From contig NZ_CATNLY010000001.1 of NCBI RefSeq assembly GCF_950100655.1, positions 62,001 through 126,000 on the forward strand: 64,000 nt of DNA. Reading direction: 5' to 3'. The stretch comes from Pleomorphomonas sp. T1.2MG-36. GTDB lineage: Bacteria > Pseudomonadota > Alphaproteobacteria > Rhizobiales > Pleomorphomonadaceae. A model generated the notes under the pieces. It worked only from the letters and a program-made list of their open reading frames with translations, made no database searches and had not been told where the DNA came from. Shown here one piece after another: positions 44,231 through 51,656 of the stretch; within the stretch, counting starts at the first letter, position 1, and every line of letters starts with the position of its first letter. The translations under genes and the position numbers were made by a program.

Positions 44231-45184
44231 ATGCGCCTGCTTCGCCTATTTCCCGACGACACCAAGATCCCCTTCATGAAGTGGAGGAAGTGGAGCTTCC
44301 TCTTCTCCGGCCTCGCGTCGGTCATTTGCTTCGTAGTGCTCTATACCCACGGCATGAACACCGGCATCGACTTCCAGGGCGGTACGCTCATGGAAGTCCA
44401 GATGAAGTCCGGGGCTGCCGATCTGGAGGCAATTCGCAACCAGCTCAACGGTTTGGGGCTCGGCGAAGTACAGGTCCAGTCGTTCGGCGCGGAAGATGAC
44501 GTGCTGATCCGCATCGCCCGCCAGGAGGGCGGCGACGAGGCCCAGACCGCTGTTGTCAGCAAGGTGCAGGCTTCCCTCGGTGATGGCGTGGACTATCGGC
44601 GCACCGAAATGGTCGGGCCCCGTGTTTCCGGCGAGTTGGCCCAGAATGGTATTCTCGGCATCATCACGGCGCTCGGCCTCATCATGGTCTACGTCTGGTT
44701 CCGTTTCGAGTGGCAGTACTCGCTCGGAGCGGTGATCGCGACGCTGCACGACGTGGTGATGACCATCGGCTTCTTTGCCATTACTCAGGTTGAGTTCAAC
44801 CTGTCGTCGATCGCGGCCATCCTGACCATCGTCGGCTACTCGCTGAACGACACCGTCGTGGTCTACGACCGTATTCGAGAGATGCGCCGTAAGTACAAGC
44901 GTCTCAATCTCGTCGTCCTGCTCGACCTCGCCATCAACCAGACGCTGACCCGGACGACCAACACCGCGCTGACAACGCTTATCGCCCTTGCCGCGCTCGT
45001 GATCTTCGGCGGCGAGGTGATTCGCTCGTTCACGGGATCGATGCTGTTCGGCGTGCTGATCGGCACCTATTCGTCGATCTTCATCGCCGCGCCAGTCCTG
45101 ATCTTCCTCGATCCGCAATTGGCAGGCGACAAGTCGGCGAAAAAAGTCGAGGATGACAGCGACGAGGCTGCCGAGCCGGCGTGA
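44231..45184 (+). CDS. secF: Protein translocase subunit SecF
   Basis: 317-residue partner of SecD with six helices. The periplasmic loop begins GIDFQGGTLMEVQMKSGA, and the membrane region has VGYSLNDTVVVYDRIRE and the RTTNTALTTLIALAAL signature. It completes a yajC-secD-secF operon. The next gene, an Mth938-domain protein, starts 31 bases downstream, the order conserved in alphaproteobacteria. Confidence 0.97.
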   Translation: MRLLRLFPDDTKIPFMKWRKWSFLFSGLASVICFVVLYTHGMNTGIDFQGGTLMEVQMKSGAADLEAIRNQLNGLGLGEVQVQSFGAEDDVLIRIARQEGGDEAQTAVVSKVQASLGDGVDYRRTEMVGPRVSGELAQNGILGIITALGLIMVYVWFRFEWQYSLGAVIATLHDVVMTIGFFAITQVEFNLSSIAAILTIVGYSLNDTVVVYDRIREMRRKYKRLNLVVLLDLAINQTLTRTTNTALTTLIALAALVIFGGEVIRSFTGSMLFGVLIGTYSSIFIAAPVLIFLDPQLAGDKSAKKVEDDSDEAAEPA

Positions 45185-45215
45185 GTTCGGGCGTGCCTCC
45201 TCCGGAGCATCGCCG

Positions 45216-45623
45216 ATGAAGCTGTTCGTGCCGCGAGGCCGTCCTTTGGAACGTCGCGAGCAGCATCTGCCCGAGCAGGTGCCGGTCGAAGCCTATGGCA
45301 ACGGCGGCTTCCGCTTTGGCGGCATGTCACATCGCGGTTCGATCCTGATTCTTCCGTCCGGTGTGCATGGCTGGTCGGCGGTCACGCCCGCCGATATCAC
45401 CGTCGACAGCCTCGCCCAGGTTTTCGACGAGGCCGTGGAACTGGACATGCTGCTTGTCGGAACCGGACGTGATCTCGTTCCGGTGACGGGCGGCCTAGCC
45501 GGGGTCCTGCGAGAACGCGGCGTCAAGCATGAAGCCATGTCGACGGGCGCCGCGGTCCGGTTGTTCAACGTCATGCTGGGCGAACGGCGCCGGTTCGCCG
45601 CTGCGCTTCTGGCTGTCGACTGA
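45216..45623 (+). CDS. Mth938-domain protein (DUF498, NDUFAF3-like)
   Basis: 135-residue protein made of one Mth938/DUF498 domain (GGFRFGGMSHRGSILILPSG, then LLVGTGRDLVPV). The human homologue NDUFAF3 is an assembly factor of respiratory complex I, and its conserved position next to secDF in alphaproteobacteria has been noted in the literature. ATG 45216 has GGAG upstream. Its stop overlaps the next start (TGATG), coupling it to an NDUFAF6-like gene. Confidence 0.88.
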   Translation: MKLFVPRGRPLERREQHLPEQVPVEAYGNGGFRFGGMSHRGSILILPSGVHGWSAVTPADITVDSLAQVFDEAVELDMLLVGTGRDLVPVTGGLAGVLRERGVKHEAMSTGAAVRLFNVMLGERRRFAAALLAVD

Positions 45624-46474
45624 TGGCGCCCGCCGCTCGCCTCGACGACGCCTATCGCTATTGCGAGGAGCTCGTTCGCGATCACGACCGCGACCGTTGG
45701 CTCGCCAACGGACTTCTGCCGGACGACAAGCGCCGGCACGCTTTCGCCATCCACGCCTTCTCCTATGAAGCCGCGCGCATCCGGGAGACCATTCACGAAG
45801 CGATGCCCGGTGAGATTCGTCTGCAATGGTGGGTTGACGCCATTGAGGGGGAGGCGAGAGGGGACGTCGCCGGGCATCCCGTCGCCGCCGCCTTGATCGA
45901 CACCATCCGTCGCTTTTCGCTGCGGCGATCCGGCTTCGTCAACCTGCTGGAGGCGCGACGCTTCGACCTCTATGACGATGCCATGCCGACGTTGAACGAT
46001 CTCGAAGGCTATGCCGGCGAGACGGCATCGGTTCTGTTCCTCGAGGTCGCGCAGGTGCTCTGCGAGGGCGCCGATCCGAAGGTGGCCGACGCCGCGGGGC
46101 ACGCCGGAGTGGCTTATGCGTTGACCGGGCTGATGCGGGCTCTGCCGATCCACGCGCGCCGCAACCAGGTCTATCTGCCCGCCGATCTTCTGAAAGCAGC
46201 CGGGATAGAGCCGGACGAGGTGCGCCATGGCCGCAAGGCCGGAGAGCTTGAGGGTGTTCTCGCCAGCCTCAGGAGCAGCGCCGCCGGTCACCTCGACAGC
46301 GCGCTTTCCGCGCTCGCCGGGGCGGACGTGCGTGCCAAACCGGCGTTTCTGCCGCTCGCCTTCGTAGGACCTTATCTCAGAGCGCTGGCCAAGGCGCCTG
46401 CCTATGGTCCGGTGGCGGAAATTGCCGCGTGGCGCAAACCGCTGATTCTCTGGTGGTTTGGCCGACGCCTCTAG
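45623..46474 (+). CDS. Squalene/phytoene synthase family protein (NDUFAF6-like)
   Basis: 283-residue all-helical protein of the squalene/phytoene synthase superfamily. The aspartate-rich catalytic motifs of true synthases (DxxxD) are not preserved in the expected form; the second-motif region reads NDLEGYAGETASVLF. It resembles NDUFAF6, a complex I assembly factor, more than a carotenoid enzyme, and no carotenoid genes are near. It is coupled to the NDUFAF3-like gene and its 3' end overlaps that of the convergent hyfI-like gene by four bases. Confidence 0.8.
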   Translation: MAPAARLDDAYRYCEELVRDHDRDRWLANGLLPDDKRRHAFAIHAFSYEAARIRETIHEAMPGEIRLQWWVDAIEGEARGDVAGHPVAAALIDTIRRFSLRRSGFVNLLEARRFDLYDDAMPTLNDLEGYAGETASVLFLEVAQVLCEGADPKVADAAGHAGVAYALTGLMRALPIHARRNQVYLPADLLKAAGIEPDEVRHGRKAGELEGVLASLRSSAAGHLDSALSALAGADVRAKPAFLPLAFVGPYLRALAKAPAYGPVAEIAAWRKPLILWWFGRRL

Positions 46475-46992
46475 CCGCGGGCGCTCGCCTCGATGAGGCC
46501 GATCAGTCCCTTCAGCATGTCGATCGGCTCCGGCGGGCAACCGGAGATGACGAGATCGACCGGAATGACGTCGGAAACGGCGCCGATCACCGCATAGCCC
46601 TTGCCGAACACGCCACATCCGGCGGCGCAGTCGCCAACAGCCACCACCCATTTGGGGGCCGGCGTCGCGGCATAGGTGCGCTCGAGGCCCTCGCGCATGT
46701 TGGCCGTCACCGGTCCGGTGACCATCAGCACGTCGGCATGGCGCGGCGAGGCGACGAAGCGCAGGCCGAAGCGTTCGACGTCGTAGTAGCTGTTGTTGAG
46801 CGCATGGATTTCCAACTCGCAGCCGTTGCACGAGCCGGCATCCACCTCGCGGATCGACAGGCTGCGGCCGAGCCGCGCCTGCGCCGCGACTCCGAGCCGT
46901 TCGGCCAGCGTCTCGACCTCGACGTCGCTGACCGCCGGAACGCCTTCGGTCACCGGCCGTCGGAACAAGCCCTCGAGCAGCATTCTACGCAT
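46471..46992 (-). CDS. Hydrogenase-4/complex I small subunit-like protein (HyfI/NuoB family)
   Basis: 173-residue iron-sulfur subunit related to HyfI, HycG and NuoB. The ligands of the single proximal [4Fe-4S] cluster are present: Cys55 and Cys58 in SCNGCE, Cys122 in GDCAAGC and Cys152 in GCPPEP. It would pass electrons to or from the quinone- or hydrogenase-like site of the large subunit. It is the last gene of the leftward hyfB-C-E-F-G-I group, 15 bases after the large-subunit gene. Because the large subunit lacks nickel ligands, this is not a simple hydrogenase small subunit. Confidence 0.9.
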   Translation of the reverse strand: MRRMLLEGLFRRPVTEGVPAVSDVEVETLAERLGVAAQARLGRSLSIREVDAGSCNGCELEIHALNNSYYDVERFGLRFVASPRHADVLMVTGPVTANMREGLERTYAATPAPKWVVAVGDCAAGCGVFGKGYAVIGAVSDVIPVDLVISGCPPEPIDMLKGLIGLIEASARG

Positions 46993-47007
46993 GATCGGTC
47001 ATCCGTC

Positions 47008-48570
47008 TCAAAGATCGTGGCCGGAATAGGAACAGTTGAACGACTTGTTGCAGAGCGGAAAGTCCGCGACGATGTCGCCCTTGATCGCTGCCTCCAGAAG
47101 CGGCCACTGGAAGACCGACGGGTCGCGCACGGTTCCTCTCAGCACGCGCCCCGTCTCGTCCGTTCTGAGCCAGACCAGTATGTCGCCACGGAAGCCTTCG
47201 ATCATCGCAAGCCCCTCGGTCGTACCATCGCGCGGCTCATTGGCCAGGCCGCCGGCCTGGGGCACCCGGCGCTCTCGCAACGCTGGCGCCAACGGGTAGG
47301 CGATCGGGCCGGGCGGCAGTCGGTCGAGGATCTGTTCGATCAGCTCAAGGCTCTCGTAGACTTCGTCGATGCGCACCCAAATGCGGCTGTCGACGTCCCC
47401 GTTCTCCCGTTTGACCATCTTGAAGTCGAGATCGCCATAAGGCGGATAGCCCGGTGCCTTGCGAGCGTCGAACGCCCGGCCCGAAGCCCGGCCGACCGGT
47501 CCACCGGCGCCGAAACGACGGGCGAGATCGGCCGACAGGCGGCCCGTCGAGACGGTTCGGTTCTGCAACGAAGCCGTGTTGTCGTAGAGCTCCACCAGAC
47601 GAGGAAAGCGCTGGCGAATGTGGGCGGTCAGCGCCTTGATCGGCCCGGACTCATGAAGATCCGACGTGACGCCGCCGGGAACGATGCGGTCCATCATCAG
47701 CCTATGGCCGAAGACGGCCTTGGCCGCGCGCAGCACCTCCTCGCGCAGCATGCCGCAATGGGCGAGCATCAGCGCAAAGGCGGCGTCGTTGCAGATGCCG
47801 CCGATGTCGCCGAGGTGGTTGGCAAGCCGTTCGAGCTCGGCCATCAGCGCGCGCAACCAGATCGCCCTCTGTGGCACCCCGACGCCCAGGGCCGCCTCCG
47901 CTGCCCGCGCGAAGGCAAGGGAGTAGGCGACCGTGCTGTCGCCCGAAACGCGAGCGACCACCTTGGCCGCCGCCTCCAGCGTCGTGTCGGTCAGCAGTCC
48001 CTCGATTCCCTTGTGAACGTAACCGAGCCGTTCCTCCAGGCGCACGACGATCTCGCCGTTGGCCGAAAAGCGGAAATGGCCGGGCTCGATGATGCCGGCG
48101 TGCACCGGACCTACGGCGATCTGGTGCAAGGGCGGACCCTCGGCTTTCAGGAATGCGTAGGGGGCGCCGTCGGATGGGGCAGGGGTGCCCGCGCCAAGTG
48201 GGGCACGAACGCCCCAGCGGTCGTGATCGAGCCAGCGCCGATCGTCCGGCATGCCCTCGGGAACGAGGCCGTAAAGATCGACGATCGCCCGCTCGAGACG
48301 TTGGGCTGGCGGGTGAGTGAGGCCGACCGACGGAAAGCGGCCCTCGGGCGCGGCAAGACTCAGCACCATGAGCGCGCCGTCGTCGTCGTCAAGCAGGGCC
48401 ATGTGTATGGCCCCCGGTTCGGCCCAGAGGCCGGAAAGCGTCGCGTTGCCGGCGGCGATCGCCAGTGTTGCCTGGCGCCAGGTGTCGGCGTCGACGGCGA
48501 TGCGCGGCCAGGGCTTCTGCTCTTCGATGGTCAGAGCAGCGTTGAGAAGGGCAGTGCGGAGCGTGCTCAT
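47008..48570 (-). CDS. Hydrogenase-4 large subunit-like protein (HyfG/NuoCD family) lacking nickel ligands
   Basis: 520-residue protein with a NuoC-like N-terminal domain (about 1-150) and a NuoD/HycE-like domain. In HycE the nickel ligands are RICGIC and a C-terminal DPCYSC. Here the first reads RVSGDS (207-212) and the C-terminus reads FNCSYSGHDL, and no CxxC occurs anywhere, so nickel-iron cannot be bound in the usual way. There is also no protease-cleaved tail. It therefore belongs with the energy-converting-hydrogenase-related (Ehr) group between complex I and group 4 hydrogenases. The ATG at 48570 avoids overlap with the upstream gene. Confidence 0.88.
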   Translation of the reverse strand: MSTLRTALLNAALTIEEQKPWPRIAVDADTWRQATLAIAAGNATLSGLWAEPGAIHMALLDDDDGALMVLSLAAPEGRFPSVGLTHPPAQRLERAIVDLYGLVPEGMPDDRRWLDHDRWGVRAPLGAGTPAPSDGAPYAFLKAEGPPLHQIAVGPVHAGIIEPGHFRFSANGEIVVRLEERLGYVHKGIEGLLTDTTLEAAAKVVARVSGDSTVAYSLAFARAAEAALGVGVPQRAIWLRALMAELERLANHLGDIGGICNDAAFALMLAHCGMLREEVLRAAKAVFGHRLMMDRIVPGGVTSDLHESGPIKALTAHIRQRFPRLVELYDNTASLQNRTVSTGRLSADLARRFGAGGPVGRASGRAFDARKAPGYPPYGDLDFKMVKRENGDVDSRIWVRIDEVYESLELIEQILDRLPPGPIAYPLAPALRERRVPQAGGLANEPRDGTTEGLAMIEGFRGDILVWLRTDETGRVLRGTVRDPSVFQWPLLEAAIKGDIVADFPLCNKSFNCSYSGHDL

Positions 48571-48574
48571 GGTC

Positions 48575-50044
48575 TCACCCCAGCATTCGGGCAACGTTCT
48601 GGAACCAGGCGACAAGCGGTCCCGGCAAGTAGAGGCCGGCGATCAGCACCAGAACGAGGTGAATGATGAGCGGCAGCATCGACGGTCGCCGGCCGGCGTT
48701 GACGACGCTGGGCGACGGCTTGCCGAAGGCGATGCCGGTCAATCGCCAGATGAGGGCTCCAAAGGCCAGCAGCAAACCCACCACCAGCGGTATGGCAAGC
48801 AGGGGCTCGCGGGCAAACGTCGAGCTGACGAGGAGGAACTCGCTGGTGAAGATGCCCATGGGCGGCAGGCCGGCGATGGCGGCGACGCCAACGACGAGAC
48901 TCCACCCCAGCGTCGGATGGCTTTCGGTAAGCCCCCTGATATCGGCGATCTTCTGCGTTCCCTTGACCTGCGCCACCTGACCGACGGCAAAGAAAATGGC
49001 CGATTTGGTCAGCGAGTGCATGGTCATGTGCAGGAGACCGGCGAAATTGGCGAGCGGTCCACCCATGCCGAAAGCGAAGGCGATGAGGCCCATATGCTCG
49101 ATCGACGAGTAGGCGAACAGGCGCTTGATGTCGCGCCGCAGGTACAGCATGAAGGCCGCGAAGATCAGCGACACGAGGCCGAGCGAAACGAGAAGCGGTC
49201 CCGGCGCCACGGCGAACGGATTGGCGGCGAGCAGCATCTTGAAGCGCAGGAGCGCGTAGAGCGCCACGTTGAGCAGCAGGCCGGACAGGACCGCCGAGAT
49301 CGGCGTCGGACCCTCGGCATGCGCATCCGGCAGCCAGGCATGCAGAGGCGCGAGGCCGACCTTGGTCCCATAGCCGAGCATGAGGAACACGAAGGCGACG
49401 TTCAGAAGTTCGGGGCTGAACGAAGAGGCATTGGCGATCAGCGTCGTCCACACCATGGCATCGTGGCCTTCGCCGATGACCGGTCTGGCAGCCATGTAGA
49501 TCAGGATGGTTCCGAACAGGGCCAGCGCGATGCCCACCGACCCCAGGATGAAGTATTTCCAGGCCGCTTCCAGCGCCGCCTGCGTGCGGTATAGGCCGAC
49601 CATGAGAACGGTGGTCAGCGTTGCGAGTTCGACGGCCACCCACATCAGACCGACGTTGTTGGCCGTCAGCCCGAGATTCATCGAGAAGGACAGCGCTTGA
49701 TACATGCCGTGGTAGAAGCGGATGTAGCCGGGCTTCAGCCGGCCTATCTCGATCTCGTGGCCGATGTAGCTTGCCGAGAAGATCGATGTCGTGAAGCCGA
49801 CGAAGGTCCCAAGCACGATGAACACGACGTTGAGATCGTCGACGAACAGGATGCTGACGGTCGGGTCGGGGCGCTCGACGAGCAGCGTCAACGCGAACAG
49901 GAAGGTGATGCCCGATGCCAGCATGTTGACGCGGGCGCCGAGCTTGTACTGAGGGATCAGCGCCAGAAGCACGGCGGCGATGCCGGGCACCACGAGCACG
50001 GCATCGATCGGAGCGAAGGGGAGCAAGTGGAGAAAGGCGGTCAT
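48575..50044 (-). CDS. Hydrogenase-4 component F-like antiporter subunit (HyfF, NuoM/N-like)
   Basis: 489-residue membrane protein with about 13-14 helices, homologous to NuoN/NuoM proton-pumping subunits. Channel residues are retained: Glu in VAVELATL, Lys in GTKVGLAPLHAWLPDAH and a second Lys in HSLTKSAIFFAVG. It should translocate protons or sodium. Its start overlaps the stop of the hyfE-like gene by four bases, and the large-subunit start is five bases beyond its stop. Confidence 0.93.
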   Translation of the reverse strand: MTAFLHLLPFAPIDAVLVVPGIAAVLLALIPQYKLGARVNMLASGITFLFALTLLVERPDPTVSILFVDDLNVVFIVLGTFVGFTTSIFSASYIGHEIEIGRLKPGYIRFYHGMYQALSFSMNLGLTANNVGLMWVAVELATLTTVLMVGLYRTQAALEAAWKYFILGSVGIALALFGTILIYMAARPVIGEGHDAMVWTTLIANASSFSPELLNVAFVFLMLGYGTKVGLAPLHAWLPDAHAEGPTPISAVLSGLLLNVALYALLRFKMLLAANPFAVAPGPLLVSLGLVSLIFAAFMLYLRRDIKRLFAYSSIEHMGLIAFAFGMGGPLANFAGLLHMTMHSLTKSAIFFAVGQVAQVKGTQKIADIRGLTESHPTLGWSLVVGVAAIAGLPPMGIFTSEFLLVSSTFAREPLLAIPLVVGLLLAFGALIWRLTGIAFGKPSPSVVNAGRRPSMLPLIIHLVLVLIAGLYLPGPLVAWFQNVARMLG

Positions 50045-50703
50045 TCCCGACCCTCCCGGAAGTCGTCGAGGGCCTGAGTGTCGATGGTATCGAAGCGCTC
50101 GCGGATGCGGAACAGGAACACGCCGATGACGATGAAGGCGACCAACACCGAAAAGGCGACGGAGATCTCGACCACGAGCGGCATGCCGCGAGCGCCGGTC
50201 GCGGCCAGTACCAGGCCGTTTTCAAGGCTCATGAAGCCGACGATCTGACTGATGGCGTTCTGGCGCGTCACCATCATCAGCAGGCCGAGCAAAATTACCG
50301 AGAGCGCGAGCGCCAGATCCTCGCGGGCGATGGGATCGGCTTCGGCGGCGGCCGGCAGCATGACGACCATGGCGAGCGCCACGAGGCCGATGCCCATCAG
50401 CATGGTGAGGCCGATGCCGCCCACCGTCTCGATATCGCGGTGCACGCCAAGGCGCAGCACCATGCGATGAAGCGCGACCGGAATGATGATCGCCTTGAGG
50501 ATCAGCGCGATGGCCGCTGTGACGAACAGATGCGGCGCCGCCTGGACATAGGCCTGCCAGGCGACGGAGAGCGACAGCACCACCGCATGCGCGGCGAACA
50601 CGTTGAGAAGGCCGAGGATACGGTTCTGATAGAGCATCATGAAGCTCACCAGCACCATGCCTCCGGCCAGAAGATGCGCAGCATCGAGGGAAAAGCGTTC
50701 CAT
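50041..50703 (-). CDS. Hydrogenase-4 component E-like membrane protein (HyfE, NuoK-like)
   Basis: 220-residue membrane protein with about seven helices, close to the 216 residues of E. coli HyfE. Its C-terminal half (RQNAISQIVGFMSLENGLVL) is NuoK-like and keeps the membrane glutamate of SLENG. It is coupled to both neighbours: one base overlap with the hyfC-like stop (TGATG) and four bases with hyfF. Confidence 0.92.
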   Translation of the reverse strand: MERFSLDAAHLLAGGMVLVSFMMLYQNRILGLLNVFAAHAVVLSLSVAWQAYVQAAPHLFVTAAIALILKAIIIPVALHRMVLRLGVHRDIETVGGIGLTMLMGIGLVALAMVVMLPAAAEADPIAREDLALALSVILLGLLMMVTRQNAISQIVGFMSLENGLVLAATGARGMPLVVEISVAFSVLVAFIVIGVFLFRIRERFDTIDTQALDDFREGRE

Positions 50704-51656
50704 CAGAAGCTCCGCGAAACGAACAGCAACAGAGTGCCGAGCAAGCCGAGCATCAGCGCGCCGCCGACGAACTCCGGTACGCGGAACACCCGCATCTTGG
50801 CGATTGCCGTCTCGAACACCACCATCAGGAAGCCGCCGACCGCAAGCTTTCCGACCCAGGTGACACCGCCGATTGCCATTCCAATCAGGCCATCGTCCTG
50901 GCGCGCCATGCCCCAAGGCGCAAAGATGCAGGCGATCAGCGAGATGTAGAGCAGCAGCTTCAGTGCCGAGGCGAGTTCGATCACCGCGAGGTGGCGACCC
51001 GAATACTCCAGCACCATGGCCTCATGCACCATGGTCAACTCAAGGTGGGTCGCCGGGTTGTCGACCGGTATGCGCGCATTCTCCGTCAGCGCCACGATGA
51101 TCAGACCGATCAAGGCAAGGCCCAGCGAGACGCGCAGCGTGCTGTGGTTGACCATGAAGGCCGCCACCGTCGAAAGCTGGGTCGACCCGGCCACCAGCGC
51201 TACCGTGAACACGATCATGATCATCGCCGGCTCGGCCAGCGTCGAGAACAGCATCTCGCGGCTTGAGCCTATGCCGCCGAAGGAGGTGCCGATATCCATG
51301 CCGGCGAGCGCCAGGAAGAAGCGGGCCGACCCGAGAAGCGCGGTGATGGCGATCAGATCGGCCGCCCAGGAGAAATGCAGACCGGAGGCGAAGGTCGGCA
51401 CCAGGGCCGCCGCGACCCAGGTGGTGGCGAAGATCAGATAAGGCGCGTTGCGAAACAGCCAGGAGGCATTGTCGGCCAGCACCGCTTCCTTGCGCACAAG
51501 GCGCAGGAGGTCGCGATAGGGCTGCAGGATCGACGGCCCCTGTCGGCGGAGGAGACGCGCCTTCACCTTGCGGGTGAAACCGACGAGCCCCGGAGCAAGC
51601 GCCAGCACCAGCACCATCTGGATGCCCTGAACGAGGATGGCGAGGATCAGGCCCAT
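50703..51656 (-). CDS. Hydrogenase-4 component C-like membrane protein (HyfC/HycD, NuoH-like)
   Basis: 317-residue, eight-helix protein of the NuoH/HycD family that links the soluble arm to the membrane pump. The cytoplasmic loop with ENARIPVDNPATHLELTMVH and EAMVLEYSG carries the conserved acidic residues of the quinone/proton funnel. RRQGPSILQPYRDLLRL near the N-terminus is typical. The ATG at 51656 lies ten bases inside the end of the hyfB-like gene. Confidence 0.93.
   Translation of the reverse strand: MGLILAILVQGIQMVLVLALAPGLVGFTRKVKARLLRRQGPSILQPYRDLLRLVRKEAVLADNASWLFRNAPYLIFATTWVAAALVPTFASGLHFSWAADLIAITALLGSARFFLALAGMDIGTSFGGIGSSREMLFSTLAEPAMIMIVFTVALVAGSTQLSTVAAFMVNHSTLRVSLGLALIGLIIVALTENARIPVDNPATHLELTMVHEAMVLEYSGRHLAVIELASALKLLLYISLIACIFAPWGMARQDDGLIGMAIGGVTWVGKLAVGGFLMVVFETAIAKMRVFRVPEFVGGALMLGLLGTLLLFVSRSF

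Noticed and set aside
45623..46474. Carotenoid or hopanoid biosynthesis gene
   Set aside because: No crt or hpn genes are near and the catalytic aspartate motifs are not in the expected form; gene neighbourhood fits an NDUFAF6-like assembly factor better.
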